From an uncultured Christensenella sp. (lineage in GTDB: Bacteria > Bacillota > Clostridia > Christensenellales > Pumilibacteraceae), in the NCBI GenBank assembly GCA_910577995.1, contig CAJTND010000007.1:15925-35232 (forward strand): a stretch of DNA of 19,308 nt. The letters are read 5' to 3'. Under the pieces are notes generated by a model. It was not told the DNA's origin and did not search any database. It was given only the letters and a program-made list of their open reading frames with translations. The position numbers were made by a program, and so were the translations under genes. Of this stretch, positions 5,645 to 14,768 are shown piece after piece; position 1 is the stretch's first letter, and each line of letters opens with the position of its first letter.

Positions 5645-7732
5645 ATGGTCAAGGTTCCCGAATTGTTCGGTTCGATGGTGTTCAACGAGCAGGTCATGCG
5701 CGAGCGTCTGCCCAAGGACGTTTTTGCCGCGCTGCAAAACACCATTCGGACTGGTAAAGCCATCTCTTCCGAGGTCGCCGAGGTCGTTGCCAACGCAATG
5801 AAGGACTGGGCGATAGAGAAGGGCGCAACGCACTATACTCATTGGTTTCAGCCGATGACCGGCATCACCGCCGAAAAACACGACAGCTTTATCCAGCCTG
5901 CCGAGGGCGGCGCGGTCATCATGAACTTTTCGGGCAAGCAGCTCATAAAAGGCGAGCCCGACGCGTCGAGCTTTCCCTCGGGCGGACTGCGCTCCACCTT
6001 CGAGGCGCGCGGCTATACCGCATGGGACCCGACGAGCTATGCGTTCGTAAGGGATACCGTGCTGTACATACCGACCGCGTTCCTCTCGTATTCCGGTCAG
6101 GTGCTCGACAAAAAAACGCCGCTGCTCCGCTCGATGGAGAGCCTCAGCGCCGCCGCACTGCGCGTGCTCAAGCTGTTCGGCAAAACGCCCGAGCGCGTCG
6201 CGCCGTCCGTCGGTCCGGAACAGGAATACTTCCTTATCCCGCGCGAGCTGTACGAAAAACGCCCCGACCTGATAATTACGGGCAGGACGCTGTTCGGCGC
6301 GCGCCCGCCGAAGGGTCAGGAGCTCGAGGATCATTACTTCGGCATAATCAAGGTCAACGTCCTCGGCTTTATGGAGGAGCTCGACCGAGAGCTGTGGAAG
6401 CTCGGCATATTCGCCAAGACCCGTCATAACGAGGTCGCGCCCTGTCAGCACGAGCTTGCGCCTATCTATTCCACGGTAAACATAGCGACCGACCACAACC
6501 AACTGACGATGGCGGTCATGCGCAAGGTCGCGGCGCGGCACGGGCTCGTATGCCTGCTGCACGAAAAACCCTTCGAGGGCGTCAACGGATCGGGCAAGCA
6601 CAACAACTGGTCGATATCCACGACCGACGGCGAGAACCTGCTCGAACCGGGCAAGGACCTTAAAAACAATCTGCAATTCATGCTCTTCCTCACGGCTGTG
6701 ATACGCGCCGTCGACGAGCATCAGGACTTGTTGCGGCTGTCCGTCGCGACGGCGGGCAACGACCACCGTCTCGGCGCGAACGAAGCTCCGCCCGCGATAA
6801 TATCGATGTTCCTCGGCGACGAGATAACCGACCTATTGGAAACGCTCGCGTCGGACAGGGAATACAGCAATCACGTCGGCAACAAGCTTTCCGCCGGCGT
6901 CGATTCCGTACCCGTCATCTACGAGGACACGACCGACCGCAACCGTACTTCGCCATTCGCGTTTACGGGTAACAAGTTCGAGTTCCGTTCGCTCGGCTCG
7001 TCGCTCAACATCGCATGCCCCAACATAATGATAAACGCCGCCGTCGCGGACGTGCTCAACGCCTTTGCCGACAAGCTGGAAAAAGTCAAGCCGTCGGAGT
7101 TCAAGAAAGCCGCGCGCGAGCTTATCAAGTCGGAATATATCGCGCATCGCCGCATAGTCTTTAACGGCGACAATTACTCCGCCGCATGGAAGGAGGAGGC
7201 GCACCGCCGCGGACTTTTGGACCTTTCCGGCACGCCCGAATCGCTTTCGTACTACGACCGCAAGGAGAACGTCGAGCTTTTCGAGCGGCTCAAAATTTAT
7301 ACCAAACAGGAAGTGCGCGCGCGCAAGGATATCCTGCTCGAAAACTATTGCAAGGTCATCAACATCGAGGCGCTGACCATGTGCGATATAACGCTCAAAC
7401 AGATACTGCCCGCGGCGACGGAGTTCACGACGCGGCTCGCCGACAATATCCAAAAGCTGACCGCGCTCAAAGCGGACGCGTCCGCGCAGTCCGACGTGCT
7501 TTCCGAGATATCCGCGCTTATCGGCAAGGTGTACAAGACGGAGAAAAAACTCTCCGATGCGGTGCTCGCCGTCAAGAACGAGCCCGACCTTCAAAGCGCC
7601 GCAGACGCGTATCACGATACCGTGTTCGCGCTGATGCAGGAGCTGCGCGGCTATTGCGACGCGATAGAGCTTTTGATGCCCAAATCGCTCTGGCCGTTCC
7701 CGACTTACAGCGATCTGCTTTTGTATATCTGA
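5645..7732 (+). CDS. glnN: Glutamine synthetase type III
   Basis: A 695-aa enzyme that makes glutamine from glutamate, ammonia and ATP in the cytoplasm. Length fits GSIII (about 700 aa), far longer than GSI (about 450 aa). The N-terminal GSIII signature is present (VPELFGSMVFNEQVM, then THWFQPMTG). Catalytic blocks follow in order: SVGPEQEYFLI, RHNEVAPCQHELAP, NGSGKHNNWS, GNDHRLGANEAPPAI and NRTSPFAFTGNKFEFRS. The C terminus (about 550-695) is helical and coiled-coil-rich, as in the dodecameric GSIII enzymes. Start ATG follows AAGGAG with 6 bases between. It stands alone between a promoter and a strong terminator, with no PII or ammonium transporter gene beside it. Regulation may involve the leader hairpin. 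Confidence 0.97.
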   Translation: MVKVPELFGSMVFNEQVMRERLPKDVFAALQNTIRTGKAISSEVAEVVANAMKDWAIEKGATHYTHWFQPMTGITAEKHDSFIQPAEGGAVIMNFSGKQLIKGEPDASSFPSGGLRSTFEARGYTAWDPTSYAFVRDTVLYIPTAFLSYSGQVLDKKTPLLRSMESLSAAALRVLKLFGKTPERVAPSVGPEQEYFLIPRELYEKRPDLIITGRTLFGARPPKGQELEDHYFGIIKVNVLGFMEELDRELWKLGIFAKTRHNEVAPCQHELAPIYSTVNIATDHNQLTMAVMRKVAARHGLVCLLHEKPFEGVNGSGKHNNWSISTTDGENLLEPGKDLKNNLQFMLFLTAVIRAVDEHQDLLRLSVATAGNDHRLGANEAPPAIISMFLGDEITDLLETLASDREYSNHVGNKLSAGVDSVPVIYEDTTDRNRTSPFAFTGNKFEFRSLGSSLNIACPNIMINAAVADVLNAFADKLEKVKPSEFKKAARELIKSEYIAHRRIVFNGDNYSAAWKEEAHRRGLLDLSGTPESLSYYDRKENVELFERLKIYTKQEVRARKDILLENYCKVINIEALTMCDITLKQILPAATEFTTRLADNIQKLTALKADASAQSDVLSEISALIGKVYKTEKKLSDAVLAVKNEPDLQSAADAYHDTVFALMQELRGYCDAIELLMPKSLWPFPTYSDLLLYI

Positions 7733-7744
7733 TAAACCCTACCG

Positions 7745-7773
7745 AAAAACGGAGCGAAATTCGCTCCGTTTTT
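7745..7773 (+). terminator. Rho-independent terminator after glnN
   Basis: A 13-bp stem AAAAACGGAGCGA (7745-7757) and TCGCTCCGTTTTT (7761-7773), with loop AAT. The A and T runs on both sides make it bidirectional in principle. Confidence 0.92.
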
Positions 7774-7799
7774 ATGTGTCGGAACGCGTTTCTACCCGT

Positions 7800-7888
7800 T
7801 TTGGAGCGAAAAATTCAATATAAAGAACCATAAACTTAATAAAATTGATAAATAATATAAAAAATATTAAGAAATTTAATAAAAAGCC
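7800..7888 (+). promoter_or_regulatory. AT-rich island upstream of the DUF2089 operon
   Basis: About 90 bases almost free of G and C, in contrast to the GC-rich genes around it. It contains many A and T tracts and a repeated TTAATAAAA at 7836-7844 and 7876-7884. It sits directly upstream of a consensus promoter and could be an UP element or a site for an AT-binding regulator. No ORF is seen in it. Confidence 0.5.
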
Positions 7889-7917
7889 TTGACAAAGTTA
7901 AAAGGGTGTTATATAAT
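7889..7917 (+). promoter_or_regulatory. Promoter of the DUF2089 operon
   Basis: Perfect consensus: TTGACA (7889-7894), 17-bp spacer, TATAAT (7912-7917). The predicted transcript start is near 7924. It is the best-matching promoter in the window and suggests strong or tightly repressed expression. Confidence 0.8.
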
Positions 7918-7948
7918 GTGCTTACTAAACAAGCAAAGGAGCGACGGT

Positions 7949-8104
7949 ATGTATAACACGGACGATCTTATCGGGATCAAGGAAAACAACGCGTTTTTAC
8001 GGGCGGACGGCGAGAGATACAGACTGCTCGTCATCGATGCGGAGCGAAAGCTCGAAAAATTAAAATATGAGAGGAGGGCGGGATATGATAAAAGTACCTA
8101 CTAA
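7949..8104 (+). CDS. Small protein of unknown function (51 aa)
   Basis: A 51-aa ORF starting at ATG with AAAGGAGCG (7936-7944) before it and a consensus promoter about 30 bases upstream, so it is the first translated gene of this operon. The peptide MYNTDDLIGIKENNAFLRADG... is charged and helical, with an Arg/Lys/Glu-rich second half (DAERKLEKLKYERR) that could be amphipathic. No family is recognised. Its last 20 bases overlap the start of the DUF2089 gene, and its 3' end contains that gene's ribosome site, suggesting translational coupling. It could be a real small protein or a leader peptide. Confidence 0.6.
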   Translation: MYNTDDLIGIKENNAFLRADGERYRLLVIDAERKLEKLKYERRAGYDKSTY

Positions 8105-8447
8105 ATGCCCGATATGCGGCAAGGCGATGTACGCGGCGGAGGTCAAGTGCGACGGTTGCGGCACGGTCATCAACAACAAGTTCGGTTTTTCGGTTTTCGA
8201 GAAGCTTGACGAAAAGCAAACGGCGTTCGTGCTCGCATTCGTCGAGTGCGAGGGGTCGATAAAGGACATGGAAAAGCGGCTCGGCATTTCGTACCCGACG
8301 GTCAAGACGCGGCTCGCCGAGATAAAAAAGATACTCGGGCTTGCGGAGGGCAAGTCGTACAAAATGAACGTGCTCGACGATCTCGGCAAAGGCGAGATAG
8401 ACGTCGAAGCGGCTATAAGGCTTATAAAAAACAAGGAGGCTGAGTGA
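8085..8447 (+). CDS. DUF2089 family protein (zinc ribbon plus HTH)
   Basis: A 120-aa protein with an N-terminal zinc ribbon (C8-x2-C11 and C22-x2-C25, in TKCPICGKAMYAAEVKCDGC) and a helix-turn-helix of sigma-region-4 character (about 54-83: SIKDMEKRLGISYPTVKTRL). This is the DUF2089 family, thought to be a transcription regulator. The C terminus (LGKGEIDVEAAIRLIK) resembles the short SHOCT-like helix motif also present in the next protein. The ATG at 8085 is preferred over an upstream ATG at 8067 because GAGGAGG (8071-8077) precedes it with normal spacing. The gene overlaps both neighbours, as expected in a tight operon. It probably acts on DNA near this operon. Confidence 0.85.
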   Translation: MIKVPTKCPICGKAMYAAEVKCDGCGTVINNKFGFSVFEKLDEKQTAFVLAFVECEGSIKDMEKRLGISYPTVKTRLAEIKKILGLAEGKSYKMNVLDDLGKGEIDVEAAIRLIKNKEAE

Positions 8448-8449
8448 AT

Positions 8450-9418
<969 letters not shown>

Positions 9419-9435
9419 AGATATATTTTTTCCCG

Positions 9436-9467
9436 ACGCTCTTATGCCCGTGCATAAGGGCGTTTTT
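9436..9467 (+). terminator. Rho-independent terminator of the DUF2089 operon
   Basis: An 11-bp stem CGCTCTTATGC (9437-9447) and GCATAAGGGCG (9452-9462) with one G-T wobble, loop CCGT, then T5. Confidence 0.88.
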
Positions 9468-9469
9468 AC

Positions 9470-9498
9470 TTTACTAAACGGCGCATTCGTGTTATAAT
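9470..9498 (+). promoter_or_regulatory. Promoter of the PfkB-family gene
   Basis: TTTACT (9470-9475), 17-bp spacer, TATAAT (9493-9498) with extended -10 TGT (9490-9492). It begins 3 bases after the preceding terminator and predicts a leader of about 73 nt in which I see no clear structure. Confidence 0.6.
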
Positions 9499-9577
9499 GT
9501 TTTTCAGCGTAAAAATTCGGCGGCATTGCGATAACATCGGGCGCACGGCGCATAATAAGTAAAGACGGTAATTAAAA

Positions 9578-10486
9578 GTGAAGGTTTTCGTATCGGGCAT
9601 ATTAGGAATAGAAACGACCCTTGCGGTACGCGGTTTTCCCGTGTCGTATTATCCCGTCGATTATCCGTTCTTCGGCATAAGAGCGGAGGTTGCGGGCTCG
9701 GCGTACAGAATGGCGAAAAGCTTCCGCGCGCTCGGCGACGACGTGCGGCTGTACTCTTTCGTAGGCGACGACGTTCAGGGCAGGCGCGTTTTCGACGCGC
9801 TCGACGCGGACGGACTGCCGCGCTGTCTTATAGACTGCTCGCTTGCAGAGACTGTGGAAACAGTCGTTTTGCAGGAGATACCGTTCGGGCGCAGGCAGGT
9901 ATATTGCGATCTTAAAGACGTGCAGGAGCGGCGCACCGATGTATCGGACGAGCGCATACGCGCGGCGGTCGGCGAGGCGGACGCCTGCGCCATAATGAAC
10001 GTCAACTTCAACCGTCCGATCCTCGCGCTCGCCCGCGAGCTCGGCAAGACGATAGCCTGCGACGTGCAGGCGCTCACATCGGTCACGGACAGCTTCAACG
10101 CCGAGTTCATCGAATACGCGGATATACTGTTCCTGAGCGACGAGGGCGCGCCGGGTTCGCCCGAGGATTTCCTCGCGGCGCTTGCCGAGCGCTGTACCGC
10201 GCGCGTGATAGTCATGGGGCTCGCCGCCGACGGCGTGCTTTGCTACGACCGCGAAAAGAACAAGGTGCACAAGCTGAAAGCCGTCGACGTCGGCAAAGTG
10301 CTGTCCGCAGGCGCGGGCGCGGCGCTGATGTCGTCGTTCCTGCACTATTACGGCAGGTACGATACCGCGGACGCGCTCAAACGCGCGGAGGTCTTTTCGG
10401 CGCTCAAGCTCGCCGCCAATGCCGCCGGCGGCGGCTATCCGACCGAGCGCGACGTGGAAGACAAGCTCGCCGCGGTCGAATTTTGA
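9578..10486 (+). CDS. PfkB-family carbohydrate kinase homologue, catalytic Asp missing
   Basis: A 302-aa ribokinase-like protein. The N-terminal lid and substrate region (VSGILGIETTLAVRGFPV...) and the block ALGDDVRLYSFVGDDVQGRRV match PfkB kinases, and the C-terminal ATP-binding half is recognisable. The signature that normally reads DTxGAGD is VLSAGAGAAL here, so the catalytic base is Ala248 instead of Asp, and the usual substrate-binding GGNxxNxA is changed to AGSAYRMA. Family knowledge predicts little or no phosphotransfer. It may be a pseudokinase that still binds sugar or nucleotide. The GTG start matches the family's N terminus, but no good Shine-Dalgarno precedes it. It stands alone between a promoter and the ftsH promoter, with no obvious terminator after it. 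Confidence 0.82.
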   Translation: MKVFVSGILGIETTLAVRGFPVSYYPVDYPFFGIRAEVAGSAYRMAKSFRALGDDVRLYSFVGDDVQGRRVFDALDADGLPRCLIDCSLAETVETVVLQEIPFGRRQVYCDLKDVQERRTDVSDERIRAAVGEADACAIMNVNFNRPILALARELGKTIACDVQALTSVTDSFNAEFIEYADILFLSDEGAPGSPEDFLAALAERCTARVIVMGLAADGVLCYDREKNKVHKLKAVDVGKVLSAGAGAALMSSFLHYYGRYDTADALKRAEVFSALKLAANAAGGGYPTERDVEDKLAAVEF

Positions 10487-10540
10487 CGCGAGTTATATAT
10501 TAGAAAAACATTAGAAATGGAAAAGGGTGTGAAAATTCGC

Positions 10541-10569
10541 TTGTACTATCGGAACGATTGTGATATACT
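10541..10569 (+). promoter_or_regulatory. ftsH promoter
   Basis: TTGTAC (10541-10546), 17-bp spacer, TATACT (10564-10569) with extended -10 TGA (10561-10563). The predicted leader is about 73 nt. No heat-shock CIRCE-like inverted repeat is seen. Confidence 0.6.
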
Positions 10570-10648
10570 ACATTCGGTGATTGTTTAACTTTTTTTGCAT
10601 TTACACACGCCTACACGGCGTATCCAAAAGATCTGTTCGGAGGATATA

Positions 10649-12823
10649 TTGAAGAATACTACAAAGATATTGATACTCGTATTGTCGCTCGTGCTCGTCG
10701 CGGGCGTGATTGGTATCGTCGTATATTCCGTCGGCGGGCGCATGGACGAAAAGTCGTACACGTACCTGCAACAGGATATCGAGGCGGGCAACGTCGCGCA
10801 GGTGTATATAGAGAACGACACCGCGTACGTCCGCAACCACGGCAGTAAATCCGATAATTACCGCGTGTACGTGCGCGACGGGTTCGTCGATTTTATCGAT
10901 GCGTACAACGCCGAAAATCCCGATAAGCCCGTTATCGTCAAGTTCAACAACCGTTATGCGACGAGCATAACCGATTATATAATCCCCGTGCTCGGGCTGG
11001 TGCTTTTGGTCGTGCTGACCGTATTTATGTTCCGCGCGATGAGCGCGTCGACCAAGCAGACCATGGACTTCGGCAAGACCAAGACCAATGCGCAGGGTCA
11101 GACCAAAGTCAAGTTCAGCGACGTGGCGGGCGCGGAGGAAGAGAAAGAAGAACTCAAAGAGATAGTCGAGTTCCTCAAAAACCCCGGCAAGTTCACCGCG
11201 GTCGGCGCGAGAGTGCCGCACGGCGTATTGCTCGTCGGTCCTCCCGGAACTGGTAAAACGCTTTTCGCCAAAGCCGTAGCGGGCGAGGCGAACGTGCCGT
11301 TCTTCTCCAAGTCCGGCTCGGACTTCGTCGAGATGTTCGTCGGCGTCGGTGCGTCGCGCGTTCGCGACCTCTTCGACCAGGCGAAAAAGAATCAGCCCTG
11401 TATCGTCTTTATCGACGAGATAGACGCTGTAGGCAGACAGCGCGGCGCGGGTCTCGGCGGCGGTAACGACGAGCGCGAGCAGACGCTCAACCAGCTTCTC
11501 GTCGCAATGGACGGCTTCGATTCCAACGAGCATATAATCGTCATGGCGGCGACCAACCGCTCGGACGTTCTCGACCCCGCGCTCATGCGTCCCGGTCGGT
11601 TCGACAGGCAGATATACGTCAATCTTCCCGACGTGCGCGGCAGAGAGGCTATACTCAAAGTGCACGCGCGCAACAAGCCGCTTGCGTCCGACGTCGATTT
11701 CCAGACGCTCGCGCGCATAACGAGCGGTTTCTCGGGCGCGGATATAGAAAATCTTCTGAACGAGGCGGCGATACTGACCGCGCGCGACAACAGGACGCGC
11801 ATCTCCATGGAGGACTTGTTCGAGGGCATAGATAAAGTCGTTATGGGTCCGCAAAAGAAATCGCGGCTCGTAACGCCCGTCGATCAGCGTATCACCGCGT
11901 ATCACGAGGCGGGTCACGCGATCGTAGCGCGTTGCACCAAGGGCTGCGACCCCGTGCAGGAGGTTTCCATCATACCTCGCGGACAGGCGGCGGGCTACAC
12001 GATGTACCGTCCCGACAACGACAACAGCCATATAGCGCACAGCAAGGTGCTCGGCATGCTCGCTCAGGCGATGGGCGGCAGAGCGGCGGAGGAGCTTATA
12101 ATAGAGGATTACACCGCAGGCGCGGTCGGCGATATACAGCAGGCTACCAACATCGCGCGCAAGATGGTCACCGAGTGGGGCATGTCCGAAAAGGTCGGGC
12201 CCATATACTACGGCGGCAGTCAGGAGGTGTTCCTCGGCAGGGATTATCAAACGCAGCACTCGTATTCCGAGGCGGTCGCGACCCAGATCGATTCCGAGGT
12301 CAAACGCCTTATCGACGAGGCGCACGCGAAAGCCGTCAAGATCCTCGCCGAAAAGCGCAAGGTCATGGAGAACATGGCGCGCGTACTGCTCGAATGCGAG
12401 ACGATATACACCGAAGAGGTCGACATGCTTATGAACGGCGCGTCGCCCGAAGAGGTCAAAAAGGCGCTTGCAGACAGGCTCAGCTACAAAGCGGCGCATC
12501 GCGCGGATATGGAGAAAGCCCCCGTTAAAAAGCTATCCGATATCGACCCGATATCGCACGTCGACGGCGATAGGACGATAACGCCGAGCGGCAAGACCGA
12601 ATACAAGGCCGACATCGAGCCGACGGAACAGCCCGAGCCCGAGAGCGCGGCAAGCCCCGCAGACGCGGACAAAGCCGACAGGACGGAAAGCTCCGCTGCG
12701 GACGCTCCGACCGCTACGGAAAATACGGAAGTAAAGCCCGAGCCCAAAAAGCCCGTCAAGCGTTCCGCTCCCAAGTCGAGAGCGGCAGGACCCAAGTCCG
12801 ATAACGACGACGATAAGGCATAA
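10649..12823 (+). CDS. ftsH: ATP-dependent zinc metalloprotease FtsH
   Basis: A 724-aa membrane AAA+ protease that degrades misfolded and regulatory membrane and cytoplasmic proteins. An N-terminal helix (about 6-28) and a second near 107-128 bracket a short extracytoplasmic domain. The AAA module has Walker A GPPGTGKT (197-204), Walker B FIDEID (D256, E257) and the second region of homology ATNRSDVLDPALMRPGRFDR. The zinc protease site is HEAGH (419-423), with Asp495 as the third ligand. The last 110 or so residues are a Pro/Glu/Ala/Lys-rich disordered tail ending in DDDKA, longer than usual. The frame stays open upstream to 10595, but TTG 10649 follows CGGAGGA (10638-10644) and gives the normal N terminus. 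A single-pass membrane protein gene follows after 48 bases without a terminator. Confidence 0.97.
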   Translation: MKNTTKILILVLSLVLVAGVIGIVVYSVGGRMDEKSYTYLQQDIEAGNVAQVYIENDTAYVRNHGSKSDNYRVYVRDGFVDFIDAYNAENPDKPVIVKFNNRYATSITDYIIPVLGLVLLVVLTVFMFRAMSASTKQTMDFGKTKTNAQGQTKVKFSDVAGAEEEKEELKEIVEFLKNPGKFTAVGARVPHGVLLVGPPGTGKTLFAKAVAGEANVPFFSKSGSDFVEMFVGVGASRVRDLFDQAKKNQPCIVFIDEIDAVGRQRGAGLGGGNDEREQTLNQLLVAMDGFDSNEHIIVMAATNRSDVLDPALMRPGRFDRQIYVNLPDVRGREAILKVHARNKPLASDVDFQTLARITSGFSGADIENLLNEAAILTARDNRTRISMEDLFEGIDKVVMGPQKKSRLVTPVDQRITAYHEAGHAIVARCTKGCDPVQEVSIIPRGQAAGYTMYRPDNDNSHIAHSKVLGMLAQAMGGRAAEELIIEDYTAGAVGDIQQATNIARKMVTEWGMSEKVGPIYYGGSQEVFLGRDYQTQHSYSEAVATQIDSEVKRLIDEAHAKAVKILAEKRKVMENMARVLLECETIYTEEVDMLMNGASPEEVKKALADRLSYKAAHRADMEKAPVKKLSDIDPISHVDGDRTITPSGKTEYKADIEPTEQPEPESAASPADADKADRTESSAADAPTATENTEVKPEPKKPVKRSAPKSRAAGPKSDNDDDKA

Positions 12824-12871
12824 CGCTAACAGCGTACAACAAACGACAAGAAAAAGCTTCGGAAGGTGATC

Positions 12872-13573
12872 ATGGCAAAAACCGAAAAGAAATCCAAAAA
12901 CGTCAGCGTGACGACGTACCGCAAGGCGAATATCGCGGTCATAGTCGTAGTCGCTATCGCGGTAGCGCTGCTCGTTGCGATAGCCGTTATGTGCACGGTC
13001 AAGATCGACCCTATGGCGGATATAGGCAAGCCCGAGTACTGCACGGTGTACGACCTCGGCGCGGAAGAGCGCGAGCCGTCCAACAGCGAAACGGACAGCA
13101 AGCTGCGCTCGGCTATGGGCGATATGAAGTTCAGCGTCATGAGCGCGGTGCTTCAATGGAAGTGGGATTACTCTTACAACTTCAAGCGCAACAAGGACGG
13201 CGACAAAATAGAGCTGTCCGACGAAGAAGTCAAAGCCGTTTCGTCCACCGAAACGGAGTACATGGTCGAGTATTTCTTTAAGCCCGTCGAGCTCAAGGAC
13301 GGCAACATCGACTATACGACTGCGCAGTCGATAAAGGTCGACGGCGAAACGGTGTACTTCGACACGCTCAAAATAGTGTTCGGCGATACCGCCGGCAAGG
13401 TCGGCACAGTGTCGCTGTATCCGTATATCGGCTTGCGTATCGACAACGACAATACCGACAACTACGAGATATCCTCGGAGACCTACAAGGTGACGGGCAT
13501 CAACGTCCGCGCCAACACCTCTTCCGCGTATGCCGCGGTCAAGGACCTTATAACCTCTATCCACAGGGGCTGA
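12872..13573 (+). CDS. Single-pass membrane protein of unknown function, ftsH-linked
   Basis: A 233-aa protein with a basic cytoplasmic N terminus (about 1-20), one strong transmembrane helix (about 21-44) and an exported domain of about 190 residues rich in charged residues and beta-type segments. No known domain is recognised. The start is ATG with GGAAGGTG (12861-12868); a GTG 6 bases upstream is in frame but overlaps that ribosome site. It lies 48 bases after ftsH with no terminator between, and a clear terminator follows it, so it is probably co-transcribed with ftsH. It could be an FtsH partner, substrate or unrelated envelope protein; the link is by position only. Confidence 0.8.
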   Translation: MAKTEKKSKNVSVTTYRKANIAVIVVVAIAVALLVAIAVMCTVKIDPMADIGKPEYCTVYDLGAEEREPSNSETDSKLRSAMGDMKFSVMSAVLQWKWDYSYNFKRNKDGDKIELSDEEVKAVSSTETEYMVEYFFKPVELKDGNIDYTTAQSIKVDGETVYFDTLKIVFGDTAGKVGTVSLYPYIGLRIDNDNTDNYEISSETYKVTGINVRANTSSAYAAVKDLITSIHRG

Positions 13574-13591
13574 TGTAATAGAATAAGATGC

Positions 13592-13622
13592 GCCGCGCCC
13601 TCGATAAGGGGGCGCGGCTTTT
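13592..13622 (+). terminator. Rho-independent terminator of the ftsH operon
   Basis: A 9-bp stem GCCGCGCCC (13592-13600) and GGGCGCGGC (13610-13618), loop of 9 bases, then TTTT. Confidence 0.88.
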
Positions 13623-13673
13623 GTATGCGCGAAAAGCGTATAACCGTACATATGCGCACACAATACTATAAGT

Positions 13674-14705
13674 ATGAAAAAGCGTTTGATAGTAGCGGCA
13701 ACGGCTGTAGCCGCGGCGCTCGCCGTGCCCTGTGCACCTACGGACGTCATTGCGGAAAAAAGCGCGCCGACGGCGGTCGAGCATATATTCACGCACGAAC
13801 TCATTTACGACACGGCGCGTGCGTTCTCGCCGAGCAACAGGCTTCGCGACAGCTTTGACAAGGACCACATGACGGCGAAGGAGTTTTCCGCGCTGTTATC
13901 TTCGCTCTACGAAAAAGACTATGTGCTCGTATCGACCGTCGACGCCGCCGTCGGCGATATAACGCTTGCGGAAGGCAAGCGCGCCGTCGCGCTGTCCTTC
14001 GACGATATGACATACGACACCGTCGGGCGCGGCTGTGTGGATAAGATCGTCTTTGACGGCGGCAAGCTGTCCGACTATACGCGTGACGCCGAGCCGCAGG
14101 TCACGCGTTGCCGCGAAAACGTGACGATACTCGAAAGCTTTATCGAAGCGCATCCCGATTTTTCCCACAACGGCGCGCGCGCGACGATATGCGTCAACGG
14201 CTACAACGGGATACTCGGCTATCGCGTTACGCCGAGCAGCAGGGTATCGGATGAACGCATGGCGGAGGACACGGCGCAATGCAAAAAGACCGTCGCGGCG
14301 ATGAAGGCGCTCGGTTATGAGTTTGCGTCGCACACGTACTATCATAAATACTTCGACGGTATGTCCGCCGCAGATATCGAGCGCGATCTTGACCTGTGGG
14401 ATAAGTATATCCGCCCGATAGTCGGCGACACGCGCGTGCTGTGTTTCCCGTCGGGCTTGCATAACGCGAAAGCCGCCAAGTTCGCGGCGTACGGGCGGCA
14501 CGGATTCGATATCTTCCTCTGCGTCGGTTCGGGCGCGACGGACTACGAGCGCGGCATGACGAACGCGACGTTCGTCTACCGCAAGCCTATGGACGGCACT
14601 GCGCTGAGACTGTATCGCAAGCAGTACTCGCATTTCGTCGATACCGCCGAGATATACGACGGCACGCGTCACAGACCGTTTTCGTACAAGGGCGGATACT
14701 ATTGA
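13674..14705 (+). CDS. Secreted polysaccharide deacetylase (NodB-like)
   Basis: A 343-aa exported protein. A signal peptide is visible at the start (KKR, then a hydrophobic core, with likely cleavage near residues 27-29). The NodB homology domain has motif 1 as SFDD (Asp110, Asp111) and motif 2 as HTYYH (His220, His224), which would bind the metal ion. Motif 3 is FPSGLHNA rather than the usual RxPxG, so the Arg is missing and the substrate range may differ. Such enzymes remove acetyl groups from peptidoglycan or other N-acetylated glycans outside the cell. ATG 13674 is fixed by the signal peptide, but no Shine-Dalgarno precedes it; the bases before it (AATACTATAAGT) look more like a -10 region, so translation may be leaderless. 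Gap to the terminator upstream: about 50 bases. Confidence 0.85.
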   Translation: MKKRLIVAATAVAAALAVPCAPTDVIAEKSAPTAVEHIFTHELIYDTARAFSPSNRLRDSFDKDHMTAKEFSALLSSLYEKDYVLVSTVDAAVGDITLAEGKRAVALSFDDMTYDTVGRGCVDKIVFDGGKLSDYTRDAEPQVTRCRENVTILESFIEAHPDFSHNGARATICVNGYNGILGYRVTPSSRVSDERMAEDTAQCKKTVAAMKALGYEFASHTYYHKYFDGMSAADIERDLDLWDKYIRPIVGDTRVLCFPSGLHNAKAAKFAAYGRHGFDIFLCVGSGATDYERGMTNATFVYRKPMDGTALRLYRKQYSHFVDTAEIYDGTRHRPFSYKGGYY

Positions 14706-14707
14706 GC

Positions 14708-14736
14708 TTGATTTTTTTGCGCCGCTGTGGTACAAT
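14708..14736 (+). promoter_or_regulatory. Promoter of the nucleoside phosphorylase gene
   Basis: TTGATT (14708-14713), 17-bp spacer, TACAAT (14731-14736) with extended -10 TGG (14728-14730). It begins immediately after the deacetylase stop. Predicted leader about 26 nt. Confidence 0.65.
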
Positions 14737-14768
14737 ATCGAAAATCGGCAGACAAAGGACGGTGCATC

